Assembly (NCBI GenBank): GCA_020639295.1
Contig: JACKGY010000003.1
Span: forward strand, 936,958 to 1,000,957
DNA length: 64,000 bases
Reading direction: 5' to 3'
Origin: Planctomycetota bacterium
Lineage (GTDB): Bacteria; Planctomycetota; GCA-002687715; DRQF01
The notes under the pieces are model-generated. The model did not search any database, had not been told where the DNA came from, and saw only the letters and a program-made list of their open reading frames with translations. The position numbers and the translations under genes are program-made. Positions 26,602 to 36,269 of the stretch are shown one piece after another (position 1 is the first letter of the stretch; every line of letters begins with the position of its first letter).

Positions 26602-27159
26602 TCACTGGAAGGGGTTGAGGGCGGTGAGGAGGCGCTTCTCGACGACATCGAGGCGGATGAAACCGAAGTTCCGGCCGTCGGGAAGCTGCGTCGAGGCGTC
26701 GGTCAGTCGATCGCCATTCAGGATCAGGGCCTGGCCAGCGGGGATGCTGCCGCTCGCCAGTTTCATGTCGGGAGGAAACGGCAGCGATTCCTTGCGGACC
26801 TCGCCGTCCGCGCTGTGGATCTCGAGTTCGCCTGCGCCCGGTCGGCTCGTGTTGACCCAGACCTGATCGCCGGGCAGCCCCACGATGACGCCGTAGCAGT
26901 AGCCCTCGAAGGGGGCCGGCGCCCGGTAGAGGACGACGTTGCCGATCCGCGCCTCGTCCGGATCGAAGGCGGTGCTCACCACGGAGGAGCCGGCGCGCAT
27001 GTGCTGCGGCGCGAGGTGGTCGTAGTCGGCGGGGATGGCGTCCACGTCGTAACGGATGAAGAAGTAGGCGATGCCGCCCAGGATGCCGAACCAGACCAGG
27101 CGACGCACCAGATGCTGGATCCGGCGGTGTCTCTGCTGCCCTGCTCGTGCCTCGTTCAT
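26602..27159 (-). CDS. Signal-peptidase-I-like (S26) protein lacking catalytic residues
   Basis: A 185-residue protein with one N-terminal membrane helix (about 20-36). The order of conserved boxes follows signal peptidase I: IPADYDHLAPQHMRAGSSVV (box B equivalent, about 42-61), RIGNVVLYRAP (box C, 71-81), GVIVGLPGDQVWV (box D, 90-102), and LILNGDRL...DGRNFGFIRL (box E). The catalytic Ser of the usual SMxPTL is absent from box B, and the Lys of the usual KRVIGxPGD is Gly/Val here. It is probably a non-proteolytic paralogue. It is the last gene of the long fab operon and overlaps the thiE-like stop by 4 bp. Confidence 0.65.
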   Translation of the reverse strand: MNEARAGQQRHRRIQHLVRRLVWFGILGGIAYFFIRYDVDAIPADYDHLAPQHMRAGSSVVSTAFDPDEARIGNVVLYRAPAPFEGYCYGVIVGLPGDQVWVNTSRPGAGELEIHSADGEVRKESLPFPPDMKLASGSIPAGQALILNGDRLTDASTQLPDGRNFGFIRLDVVEKRLLTALNPFQ

Positions 27160-27779
27160 CCTGCTGCCTCCCAGGCCGTCCTCATCCGTCGCGCGGCTTC
27201 CTCCGGTTGCTCGGAGAAGAAGCTCCTGATCGCCGCCACCCCGGCCGCGCCGGCGCGCCGCAGGGCACCGACGCGGTCGGGCTCGATGCCACCGATGGCA
27301 ATCAGGGGCCGATCGATCCCGGCCGCCAGGGCCGCGAAGCGATCGAGACCCTGCGTCGGCACCAGCCCCTCCTTCGAGGGCGTCGCGAAGACCGGGCCGT
27401 AGATCAGATAGTCGAGCCCGGTGGCCAGGACCGCCTTCGCCTCGTCCGGATCATGGACGCTGCGCCCGACGATGAGCGGCCGTCGGCGTTCCGGTTCCGG
27501 CTCCGCCGACCTCCAGGTCAGATGAACGATCTCGGCGCCGATCGGTTCGGCGAGTCCGACCCGTTCGTTGAGGATGAAGGCCAGGCCGAGCATCCGGCAG
27601 CGGTCGCGGAGCCGGCGACCGAGCCGCACGAATTCGTCGTCGTCCAGGCCCTTCTCGCGGAACATGAAGGCGGTGACGCCGCCCCGCGCCAGGAGGTCGA
27701 GGTCCTGCGCCAGCCGTTCACGCCGCTCCGGACGATCGGGGCTGATGGCAAGGAGGCGGAGATCGAGCTCCCCGGTCAT
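27156..27779 (-). CDS. thiE: Thiamine-phosphate synthase family protein (ThiE/TenI)
   Basis: A 207-residue TIM-barrel protein. ThiE condenses 4-amino-5-hydroxymethyl-2-methylpyrimidine diphosphate with the thiazole phosphate to give thiamine phosphate. Recognisable parts are GGVTAFMFREKGLDDDEF (substrate pocket), FILNERVGLA (position of INDRVDLA in ThiE), IVGRSVHDPDEAKA, YLIYGPVFATPSKEG and AIGGIEPDRVGALRRAGAAGVAAI. The INDR motif is altered to LNER, so a TenI-type aromatase is possible. ATG 27779 overlaps the ddl stop (ATGA). Confidence 0.8.
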   Translation of the reverse strand: MTGELDLRLLAISPDRPERRERLAQDLDLLARGGVTAFMFREKGLDDDEFVRLGRRLRDRCRMLGLAFILNERVGLAEPIGAEIVHLTWRSAEPEPERRRPLIVGRSVHDPDEAKAVLATGLDYLIYGPVFATPSKEGLVPTQGLDRFAALAAGIDRPLIAIGGIEPDRVGALRRAGAAGVAAIRSFFSEQPEEAARRMRTAWEAAG

Positions 27780-28795
27780 CCGCCGAAAGGCCTGCGGCGC
27801 GCCCGGGCCGCCTCGAGCTGCGACCAGTAGAAGTCGGCCGGGTCGTGACCGGCGGCCGCCAGGGCCTTGGGAACGAGCGAGGCCGCGGTCAGGCCTGGAA
27901 TGGTGTTGGTCTCGAGGATCATCGGCCCCGCCTCGCCGACCATGAAGTCGGTCCGGCTGAGCCCGCGCAGCCCCAGCAGCCGGTGGACCGCGACGGCCAG
28001 CCGGCGCAGCTCCCCGGCGAGCGCCTCGTTGATCGGCGCCGGACAGATCTCGTCGGCGCCACCGTCGTCGTACTTGGAGGCCAGGTCGAAGAAGGCGCCC
28101 TTCTTCGGCCGGATCTCCAGGATCGGCAGGATCTCGATCTCGCCCTCGGGCTCGCCGCACAGGGGCACGGTGAACTCGCGACCCGCGATCCGTTCCTCCC
28201 AGATCAGCTGGCCGTCGCCGCGGAAGACCTCGGCCAGGGCACGGCGGGCCTCGTCCTCGTCCCGGACGAGGTGGACGCCGTAGCTCGAGCCGGCATTGGC
28301 GACCTTGATGAAACCGGGCAGGAGACCCAGCCCCCGCGCCCGGACCAGAAGGGCCTCGGGATCGGTGACGTGCTGGTGACGGCTGCAGCTCAGATGTCGA
28401 GGCGTCGGGAGTCCGGCCTCGACGATCAGGGCCTTGAACAGGAGCTTGTTCATCGCGACCGCGCTGGCCTCGAATCCGGCCCCGGTGTAGGGCAGGCCGG
28501 CCCAGTCGAGGAAGGCCTGGATGCTGCCGTCCTCACCGCCCTGCCCGTGCAGGGCCAGGAAGAGCGCGGCGACGTCGCGCTTGCGCATGGCCTCGAGGAA
28601 GCCGGCGGCGTGGACCGCGAGTTCCGGGTCGAAGTCGTCGACCTCGTCCGCGATCACGAACCGACCGGCGCGCGTCACCAGGACGGCGAGCACGTCACGT
28701 CCGGCTCCGCGCAAGGCGGCATGGACCGCTCGACCGGACGCGATGGAAACGTCGTGTTCGGGCGCTGGGCCGCCCATCAGGACCGCGACTCTCAT
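27776..28795 (-). CDS. ddl: D-alanine--D-alanine ligase
   Basis: A 339-residue ATP-grasp enzyme that joins two D-alanines for peptidoglycan precursor synthesis. Visible features are the N-terminal VLMGGPAPEHDVSIASG (GG..EHDVS), YTGAGFEASAVAMNKLLFKALI, FIKVANAGSSYGVHLV and the C-terminal MILETNTIPGLTAASLVPKAL with the Mg-binding E and N. The product implies peptidoglycan is made. The gene lies 9 bp after the UDP-sugar pyrophosphorylase gene and overlaps thiE. Confidence 0.95.
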   Translation of the reverse strand: MRVAVLMGGPAPEHDVSIASGRAVHAALRGAGRDVLAVLVTRAGRFVIADEVDDFDPELAVHAAGFLEAMRKRDVAALFLALHGQGGEDGSIQAFLDWAGLPYTGAGFEASAVAMNKLLFKALIVEAGLPTPRHLSCSRHQHVTDPEALLVRARGLGLLPGFIKVANAGSSYGVHLVRDEDEARRALAEVFRGDGQLIWEERIAGREFTVPLCGEPEGEIEILPILEIRPKKGAFFDLASKYDDGGADEICPAPINEALAGELRRLAVAVHRLLGLRGLSRTDFMVGEAGPMILETNTIPGLTAASLVPKALAAAGHDPADFYWSQLEAARARRRPFGG

Positions 28796-28804
28796 GCCGC
28801 GAGT

Positions 28805-30199
28805 CTACTCCAGAACGACGTCCGTGCCGAAGTCGGGCGCGCCGATTCCGCGCGCGCGCAGCGCCTCGGCCGAGTCGGCGAAGCGGGGGTCGATCTCGAT
28901 CGCCACCCGCGACCGGCCGTCTTCGTCGCGCGGCACCGGGTGGCCCGCGCTCGCGAGCCAGCGGGCGAAGAGCTCGGTCTGCGCGGCCCGGGAGCTGGCC
29001 GGCGAATCCTCGCCCTCGGCGTTCTTGATCGGGGCGAATTCCTCCGCCCGGTCGACCTCGAGCACGACCGACGAACGGCAGCGCGCCAGGGCATCGAAGA
29101 CGAAGGTCTCGAACTTGACCCCCTTGGTCGGCCGGGGCTCGGCGGTCTCGGGACAGATCGCCGGGATGCTCTTCCGCGCCAGGTGGAAGGGCAGATCGAG
29201 CCCACCGCGGGTGAGCTCCTCGACGAAGTCGCGGCGGATCGCATGGATCGCGATGTTGCCGTCACGGAAGCGCAGCCGGCCGGTCTGGTCGCGGCTGGTC
29301 CTTTCGGCCTCGGACAGGTCGGAATACTCGATGACGCCATAGCGACCGCCCACGAGCCCCACCACGCCGACCTTCTCGCCAGCATCGCGCTTGGCCACCA
29401 CCTTGGTCGACATCTCGGCGCCGGCCAGGTCGTGATGACCGAGGAAGACGGGGTCGGCGATGACCGCGAGCGGGTTGTCGACCTGGAAGTAGAAGATCTG
29501 CTCGATCCCGAGCGCCTTCATCTCGGCCAGGGCGCCGCTGGTCGCCAGCGCGAGCAGGCTGCCGCCATGGCCGTTCGGGCTCATGAAGAGCCGCCCCGGA
29601 GCCTCGAGGAGGAAACGCCCCTCCTCGTCCATGGCCGGCAGCATGTCCTGCGAGAAGAACCGCAGCTGGTTCGGGGCGAGGCAGAAGTTCGCGTTCTCGG
29701 CGAAGTAGGCGACCGTCGCCTCGTGGTTGGCCCGACTGGTCATCAGGTACCAGGGCAAGGCGACGCCGTGGCGCCGCGAACAGGCCAGGATCTTGGCGGC
29801 GAAGACCTCGAAGAGGCTGCGACCACGGACCGGGGTGGCCGGATAGAGGCCCTTGGGTCCGTCGTAGCCGAGCCGCGAGCCCTGGCCTCCGGCGACCACG
29901 AAGACGGCGACCTTGCCAGCGGCGAGGAGCTCCTCGCCCCGCGCCCGGGCGGCGGCGTCGGCCGCCGGGTCGGCGCCCTTCTTGACCGAGGGGGCCGGTT
30001 CGAGCTCGACCGCGGCCGGCTCGCCGCTCGAGCGCAGCAGGTCGCGCAGCCGCGCGATCAGGCCCCAGTCCATGCCGGCCAGATCGCCGAAGAACAGGCG
30101 ACGATCGGCCGCGGTGGCCTGCTCGAGGGTCCGGAACAGGTGGCCCTGCCCGGCCTCTTCGGCGCGGGTTCTGATCTCCGCCTCGGTCGCCCCGCTCAT
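28805..30199 (-). CDS. UDP-N-acetylglucosamine/UDP-sugar pyrophosphorylase, eukaryote-type (UDPGP) family
   Basis: A 464-residue nucleotidyltransferase. The signature AGGQGSRLGYDGPKGLYPA (about 109-127) and the uridine-binding MSPNGHGGSLLAL are typical of the UDPGP family that includes eukaryotic UAP1. It transfers UMP from UTP to a sugar 1-phosphate, most plausibly GlcNAc-1-P. This type is unlike bacterial GlmU and is found in limited bacterial groups. It starts 4 bp after the fabF stop. UDP-GlcNAc would feed peptidoglycan and glycan synthesis, which fits the adjacent ddl. Confidence 0.85.
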   Translation of the reverse strand: MSGATEAEIRTRAEEAGQGHLFRTLEQATAADRRLFFGDLAGMDWGLIARLRDLLRSSGEPAAVELEPAPSVKKGADPAADAAARARGEELLAAGKVAVFVVAGGQGSRLGYDGPKGLYPATPVRGRSLFEVFAAKILACSRRHGVALPWYLMTSRANHEATVAYFAENANFCLAPNQLRFFSQDMLPAMDEEGRFLLEAPGRLFMSPNGHGGSLLALATSGALAEMKALGIEQIFYFQVDNPLAVIADPVFLGHHDLAGAEMSTKVVAKRDAGEKVGVVGLVGGRYGVIEYSDLSEAERTSRDQTGRLRFRDGNIAIHAIRRDFVEELTRGGLDLPFHLARKSIPAICPETAEPRPTKGVKFETFVFDALARCRSSVVLEVDRAEEFAPIKNAEGEDSPASSRAAQTELFARWLASAGHPVPRDEDGRSRVAIEIDPRFADSAEALRARGIGAPDFGTDVVLE

Positions 30200-30203
30200 C
30201 GCT

Positions 30204-31451
30204 TCAATCCTCGAACCGCCGGAAGGCGAGGGTCACGTTGTGGCCGCCGAAACCGAGCGAGTTGCTGAGCGCGGCGCGGATGTTGACGTCCCGCGGCCCC
30301 TCCTGGACGTAGTCCAGGTTGCAGTTCTCGCCCCGCTCCACCAGGTTCGCGGTCTTGTGGACCACGCTGTTCTTGATCGACTGGCAGACGACGACGCTCT
30401 CGACCGCCGCGGAGGCTCCGAGCAGGTGGCCGATCATGCTCTTGGTGCTGTTCACCACCAGCTTCCGGGCCTGCTCGCCGAAGACCGCCTCGATCGCCAA
30501 GCTCTCATTGGGATCGTTGATCGGCGTCGAGGTGCCGTGCGCGTTGATGTAGTCGATGTCGGTGGGAACGAGGCCGCCCTCCGCCATCGCCAGGCGCATC
30601 GACCGCTGCGCGCCCTCGGCGTTCTCGGCCGGAGCGGTGATGTGATGGGCATCGGCGGTCATGCCGGCGCCGACCACCTCGCAGTAGATCTTGGCGCCGC
30701 GCGCCCGCGCGTGCTCCAGTTCCTCGAGCACGAGGATGCCGGCACCCTCACCCATCACGAAGCCGTCCCGGTCCTTGTCGAAGGGCCGCGAGGCGTGCTC
30801 GGGATCGTCGTTGCGGGTCGACATGGCGCGAAGCGATGCGAAACCGGACATGCCGAGGTGCGTGATCGCCGCCTCCGAGCCGCCAGTCACGACGAGATCC
30901 TGCTCGCCCAGCTTGATCGACCGCATCGCCATGGCGATGGCGTGAGCCGCCGAGGCGCAGGCCGAGGCCGTGGCGAAGTTCACCCCCTTCAGGTTGAACT
31001 GCATCGAAATCTCGCCGGCGAGGGCGTTGAGCATGAGCTTGGGAATCAGGAAGGGCGAGACCCGGTCGGGACCCTTGGCGATCAGCTTGCGATGCTGGTC
31101 CTCGATCTCGAGCAGGCCGCCGATGCCCGAGCCGGCGATGACGCCGCTGCGGGTGGCGATGCTCTCGTCGACCTTGTCGAAGCCGGCGTCGCGCATGGCC
31201 TCGAAGGCGGCCACGAGGCCGAGCTGCACGAAGCGGTCGAGCTTACGCGCCTTGGCCGCGGGGATGGCCACGGTGGGATCGAACTCGCGAATCTCGCCGC
31301 AGATACGGACTGCGTACTCGGTGGCATCGAAGGAGGTGAGGTCCTTGATGCCCGACTTGCCGGCCAGAAGTGACTCCCAGGTGTCGGCCACGGTGACGCC
31401 CACGGGCGAGACGGCGCCGATACCGGTGACGACCACTCTCCGCTTGCTCAC
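30204..31451 (-). CDS. fabF: Beta-ketoacyl-ACP synthase II
   Basis: A 415-residue condensing enzyme for fatty acid elongation. The catalytic Cys sits in FATASACASAAHAI, the two histidines in NAHGTSTPINDP and STKSMIGHLLGASAAVE, and the GFGGHN loop is near the end. N-terminus MSKRRVVVTGIGAVSPVG is typical. It lies downstream of acpP, with a strong hairpin in the intervening leader. Confidence 0.97.
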   Translation of the reverse strand: MSKRRVVVTGIGAVSPVGVTVADTWESLLAGKSGIKDLTSFDATEYAVRICGEIREFDPTVAIPAAKARKLDRFVQLGLVAAFEAMRDAGFDKVDESIATRSGVIAGSGIGGLLEIEDQHRKLIAKGPDRVSPFLIPKLMLNALAGEISMQFNLKGVNFATASACASAAHAIAMAMRSIKLGEQDLVVTGGSEAAITHLGMSGFASLRAMSTRNDDPEHASRPFDKDRDGFVMGEGAGILVLEELEHARARGAKIYCEVVGAGMTADAHHITAPAENAEGAQRSMRLAMAEGGLVPTDIDYINAHGTSTPINDPNESLAIEAVFGEQARKLVVNSTKSMIGHLLGASAAVESVVVCQSIKNSVVHKTANLVERGENCNLDYVQEGPRDVNIRAALSNSLGFGGHNVTLAFRRFED

Positions 31452-31484
31452 GGTCTGCTCCTTGCGCTCCTCGGATACAGAAAT

Positions 31485-31510
31485 GCCGCGCTCCAGAGCT
31501 GGAGCGCGGC
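31485..31510 (-). promoter_or_regulatory. Attenuator-like hairpin between acpP and fabF
   Basis: A 12-bp perfect stem (GCCGCGCTCCAG/CTGGAGCGCGGC) lies midway between the acpP stop and the fabF start. On the minus strand it is followed by ATTTCTGTATCC, which is only a weak T-tract. It may partly terminate transcription and let acpP mRNA exceed fabF mRNA, or stabilise the acpP 3' end. Confidence 0.6.
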
Positions 31511-31566
31511 ACCTTGATGCTTGGATTCACATCGCCGGCATCGGTTTGCCGCGCCGGCAGGCTTCA

Positions 31567-31803
31567 TCAGCCCTTGTTGTTCGTGATGTAGTTGATGGCG
31601 TCGCCGACGGTCTGGATCTTCTCGGCGTCTTCGTCCGGGATGTTGATGTCGAAGGCCTCCTCGAACTCCATCACGAGCTCGACGGTGTCCAGGGAGTCAG
31701 CTCCCAGGTCGTTCACGAAGGAGGTGGTCTCCGTGATCTTGTCGCGGTTCGCACCCATCTGCTCGCAAACGATGTCCTTAACCTTCTCGGCGATATCCGA
31801 CAT
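31567..31803 (-). CDS. acpP: Acyl carrier protein
   Basis: A 78-residue acidic protein. The phosphopantetheine attachment site is Ser in DLGADSLDTVELVM (residues about 32-45). It carries acyl chains for fatty acid synthesis. AGAGGA lies upstream of the ATG. It lies 183 bp after fabG, a gap long enough to hold its own promoter, though none was confidently recognised. Confidence 0.97.
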   Translation of the reverse strand: MSDIAEKVKDIVCEQMGANRDKITETTSFVNDLGADSLDTVELVMEFEEAFDINIPDEDAEKIQTVGDAINYITNNKG

Positions 31804-31986
31804 GCTTCGAATCCTCTGACTCAGTTCCCGGCCGGGATCATCATCGGCCCGACCAACCGCCGCGCGCGGAGCGGCTACCTTGCCCCGGCCCGGCTCTATC
31901 CTGTGTTCTGGCCTGCCTTAGTACCACGACGCGGCAGGCCCTTCAATCGGCGACCGCGGCTTTTGCCCCGCCTCGCCGCCGGAATC

Positions 31987-32739
31987 TCAAATGGCCATGC
32001 CACCGTCGATTACGAAGGTCTGGCCGGTCAGGTACGAGCCCGTGTCCCCGGCCAGGAAGGCCACCATCCGGCCGACCTCCTCCGCCGCCCCGAATCGGCC
32101 CAGCGGAATGACCGCCCGCATGGCCTCGCGCTGCTCGCCCTCGAAACCATGGGTCATGTCGGTCTCGATGAAACCGGGCGCCACGGCGTTGACGCAGACC
32201 TGGCGGGAGCCGAACTCCTTCGCCAGCGACTTGGTGAAGGCGATCAGGCCGCCCTTCGAGGCCGCGTAGTTGGACTGGCCGGCGTTGCCGTCGAGACCGA
32301 TGACGCTGGCGATGTTGATGATCCGGGCGTTGCCCTTCCGCTTCATCAAGGTCTTGGCGAAGGCCTTCGAGGTGTTGAAGGCGCCCTTGAGGTTGACGTC
32401 GATCACCTGGTCCCAGTCAGCCTCGCTCATCCGCAGGATCAGCTGATCGCGGGTGACGCCGGCGTTGTTCACCAGGATGTCGATGCCGCCGGCGTGGTCG
32501 GCCAGGATCGAGGCCGCCAGTTCCTGGGCCGAATCGAAGCGCGACACGTCGGCACCGTAGGCCTTCGCCTTGACCCCCAGGTCACGCGCCATCTGCGCGG
32601 TCTCCTCGGCGCGTTCGGCGGAGGTCGCGACGCAGGCGACGTTGCAGCCCTCGCGCGCCAGCTCCAGGGCGATGGCCCGGCCGATGCCACGGCTGGCACC
32701 GGTCACCACCGCGATTCTGCCTTCGAGATTCAGATCCAT
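31987..32739 (-). CDS. fabG: 3-oxoacyl-ACP reductase
   Basis: A 250-residue short-chain dehydrogenase that reduces 3-oxoacyl-ACP with NADPH. The cofactor motif is TGASRGIGRA (residues 14-23), followed by NNAG and the catalytic Ser-Tyr-Lys in ASVIGLDGNAGQSNYAASKGG. The C-terminal YLTGQTFVIDGGMAI is typical of FabG. It follows fabD by 36 bp in the operon. Confidence 0.95.
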   Translation of the reverse strand: MDLNLEGRIAVVTGASRGIGRAIALELAREGCNVACVATSAERAEETAQMARDLGVKAKAYGADVSRFDSAQELAASILADHAGGIDILVNNAGVTRDQLILRMSEADWDQVIDVNLKGAFNTSKAFAKTLMKRKGNARIINIASVIGLDGNAGQSNYAASKGGLIAFTKSLAKEFGSRQVCVNAVAPGFIETDMTHGFEGEQREAMRAVIPLGRFGAAEEVGRMVAFLAGDTGSYLTGQTFVIDGGMAI

Positions 32740-32775
32740 CGTCTCACTCCACGGCGGGCCGGCGGCCCGCGCTCG

Positions 32776-33702
32776 TCAGCCGGCCAGGTCGGCGACCTGG
32801 TCGTAGTTGATCGTTCCGCGGTCCTTGTCGATCTTCTTCATCAGCCCGGCCAGGACCTTGCCCGGGCCCGGCTCGACGAAGGTCTCGACCCCGGCCGCGA
32901 TCATCGTCTGCATCGATTCGACCCAGCGGACCGGTTCGACGATCTGGCGCTCGCTCGCCGCGCGGATCGAGGCCGGATCGGTCATCATCGCGGCGCTCAC
33001 GTTGGCGACCACGGGCACGCGCGGGGCTCGCATCTCGACCGCGTCGAGCGCCTCCTTCAGCTCGGCGGCGGCGGGCGCCATCAACGGGCTGTGGAAGGCG
33101 CCGGCGACGTTGAGGGGAATGGCGCGACGGACGCCCAGGCCCTTGGCCACTTCGGGCACGCGAGCACAGGCGGTGCGGGTGCCGGAGAGGACGATCTGCC
33201 CCGGCGACAGCAGGTTCGCCACGACCAGCACCTCGCCCTCGGCGGCGGCCGCGGCGATGGCATGGGCCTGGTCCTCGTCGGCCCCGATCAGCGAGACCAT
33301 GCCGCTCGGCGGCGCGTCGGAGGCCTTCTGCATCGCGTCGCCGCGCCGCGCGACCAGACGCAGTCCGTCCTCGAAGGAGTAGACGCCCGCCCAGTAGAGG
33401 GCGGTGAACTCGCCGAGCGACAGCCCCGCGACGCAGGCGACGCGCGCCGGGTCGAGCTTGCCCTCGGCCTCCGCCACGGCGGCGATCGCCGCGCTCACCA
33501 GGTAGATGGCGGGCTGGCAGTGGCAGGTGAGGGTCAGGGTCTCGTCCGGCCCGTTGAGGCAGATGCCGGCCAGGTCGTACCCCAGGGTCTCGTTGGCGCG
33601 ATCAAAGAACTCGCGCGCGAGCGCGTGGCCCTCGACGAAATCGGCGGCCATGCCGACCTTCTGGGCGCCCTGTCCCGGAAAGAGGACTGCGTGCTTGCTC
33701 AT
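32776..33702 (-). CDS. fabD: Malonyl-CoA:ACP acyltransferase
   Basis: A 308-residue transferase that loads malonyl groups onto ACP. The N-terminal FPGQGAQKVGM and the nucleophile motif GLSLGEFTALYWAG (GxSxG) are clear, as is the catalytic His in NVAGAFHSPLM. ATG 33702 is supported by GGAG six bases upstream and gives the usual N-terminus; a longer frame to 33756 is not needed. Confidence 0.95.
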   Translation of the reverse strand: MSKHAVLFPGQGAQKVGMAADFVEGHALAREFFDRANETLGYDLAGICLNGPDETLTLTCHCQPAIYLVSAAIAAVAEAEGKLDPARVACVAGLSLGEFTALYWAGVYSFEDGLRLVARRGDAMQKASDAPPSGMVSLIGADEDQAHAIAAAAAEGEVLVVANLLSPGQIVLSGTRTACARVPEVAKGLGVRRAIPLNVAGAFHSPLMAPAAAELKEALDAVEMRAPRVPVVANVSAAMMTDPASIRAASERQIVEPVRWVESMQTMIAAGVETFVEPGPGKVLAGLMKKIDKDRGTINYDQVADLAG

Positions 33703-33715
33703 GGTTTGCTCCGGG

Positions 33716-34705
<990 letters not shown>

Positions 34706-34772
34706 TCTCTGCTCCCTATGTGGCTGGAGGATCCGGTCCGACCCTCCCTCATCGCGCCGATCGGGTCGCGAG

Positions 34773-35783
34773 TCAAGAGCTGGCCTGGAGTTCGCCGAGC
34801 CCGGACTCGATCTTGCCGCGCACTCCGGCGCGAACGAACCGGGCCGCCAGCGTGACCGCGTTGCCGATTGCGCGGCGGTCCGAACGACCGTGGGCGATGA
34901 GACAGGTGCCGTTCACGCCGAGCAGCGCGGCGCCGCCCACCTCGGCGTAGTCGGTCGCCCGGCGGAATTCGGCGATGTGCTGGGCGACGGTCGGGTGCTT
35001 CTCCGGATCGACGTGCACGCCGACGATCTGCTCGAAGCGCTCGTGCATCCGCTCGGCGAGGCCTTCGCTCACCTTGAGGACCACGTTGCCGACGAAACCC
35101 TCGCAGACGATGACGTCGGCCTTGTGGGCGAAGATGTCGTTGCCCTCGACGTGGCCGATGTAGTTGAGCGGCGACTCCTCGAAGAGACGGCGGGTCTCCT
35201 TGACGAGGTCGTTGCCCTTGCCCTCCTCGGTGCCGATGTTCAGCAGCGCGACCCGCGGGTTGGCATGACCGAGCACGCCCTCCGCGAAGATCGCCGCCAT
35301 CATCCCGTAGTGGAGGAGGTGGATCGGCTTGCAGTGGATGTTGGCCCCGACGTCGACCAGGACGCTGTTGGCCTTCTTGCTGCCGAGCGCGACCGCGATG
35401 CCGGCGCGACGGACGCCGGGGATGAGCTTCCAGAGGAGATGGGCCGCGCCCACGACCGCTCCGGTCGAGCCGGCGCTGACGACGGCGTCGGCCTTGCCCT
35501 CGAGCACGGCGGCGAAGCACTTGACGATGCTGTTGTCGCGCTTCTTGCGCAGGGCCTCGACCGGGCTCTCGTTGCAGCCGACCACGTCTTCGGCGTGGAT
35601 GACCGACAGACGCGTGCGGTCGATCTCGATCTCCGCCGCCGCGAGTTCGGCCTCGATTTCGGCTTCGCGACCGACGAGGACGACGGCGAGTTCGGGATCC
35701 TTCCTCAGGCCCTGGAGGGCGCCGAGGACGATCTCGCGAGGGGCATGGTCCCCTCCCATGGCATCAAGGGCGATTCGCTGCAT
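34773..35783 (-). CDS. plsX: Phosphate acyltransferase PlsX
   Basis: A 336-residue enzyme that forms acyl-phosphate from acyl-ACP for phospholipid synthesis. The N-terminus RIALDAMGGDHAPREIV is diagnostic, as are SAGSTGAVVGAA and VCEGFVGNVVLKVSEG. It sits between rpmF and fabH, the standard arrangement. Confidence 0.96.
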   Translation of the reverse strand: MQRIALDAMGGDHAPREIVLGALQGLRKDPELAVVLVGREAEIEAELAAAEIEIDRTRLSVIHAEDVVGCNESPVEALRKKRDNSIVKCFAAVLEGKADAVVSAGSTGAVVGAAHLLWKLIPGVRRAGIAVALGSKKANSVLVDVGANIHCKPIHLLHYGMMAAIFAEGVLGHANPRVALLNIGTEEGKGNDLVKETRRLFEESPLNYIGHVEGNDIFAHKADVIVCEGFVGNVVLKVSEGLAERMHERFEQIVGVHVDPEKHPTVAQHIAEFRRATDYAEVGGAALLGVNGTCLIAHGRSDRRAIGNAVTLAARFVRAGVRGKIESGLGELQASS

Positions 35784-35844
35784 GGATCAGGCTCCGCCGG
35801 GGGCGACGGCCGAGACCGCGCGCGGGCCTCGGGACGTGCCCGGA

Positions 35845-36030
35845 TCAGTCGTTCAGTTCGAGGTGCAGCACGTTCTTGCCGCGATAGTGTCCGCAGTTCC
35901 CGCAGACACGATGCGGCATCACCGCGTGGTTGCAGTTCGAGCAGCGCACGAGCGACTTCGGGCTGATCGAGTGATGCGACCGGCGGTTGTTCTTGCGCGA
36001 CACGGAGGTGCGTCGTTTCGGTACGGCCAT
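35845..36030 (-). CDS. rpmF: 50S ribosomal protein L32
   Basis: A 61-residue ribosomal protein with the N-terminus MAVPKRRTSVSRKNNRRSHH and a Cys4 zinc ribbon (CSNC...CGNC). ATG 36030 is preceded by GAGGAG at ideal spacing. It heads the fatty-acid operon, which runs rpmF-plsX-fabH-fabD-fabG-acpP-fabF, as in many bacteria. Confidence 0.96.
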   Translation of the reverse strand: MAVPKRRTSVSRKNNRRSHHSISPKSLVRCSNCNHAVMPHRVCGNCGHYRGKNVLHLELND

Positions 36031-36118
36031 GGCCAGCTCCTCGACGGCCTGCGGCGTCCTCGCACGCAAGCCTTGCAATTTGAAGTATTTATGGACCTAG
36101 CCCATGAGGGCGAGCGAG

Positions 36119-36147
36119 ATTCTATTGTGAGCCAGAAAACTTCACAA
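36119..36147 (-). promoter_or_regulatory. Sigma70-type promoter of the rpmF-fab operon
   Basis: On the minus strand TTGTGA (36147-36142) and TAGAAT (36124-36119) are separated by 17 bp. The expected transcript begins near 36112, about 80 nt before rpmF. The region is distinctly AT-richer than its surroundings. Confidence 0.65.
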
Positions 36148-36269
36148 CGGCGCGGCGCGAAATTGACGCGCTCCCCGGCCCCCTGCAGATGGCACCCAAG
36201 TCCCTCCCTCCGGAAGACTTGGGTCCGGGGCGACCGGGTCCGGGGCAGGCCCGCTCGGAAGGAGCCTTG

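Noticed and set aside
31860..31930. A promoter in the fabG-acpP gap (TTGAAG and TACTAA, 17-bp spacing)
   Set aside because: The -10 match is only three of six bases, so the evidence is too weak.
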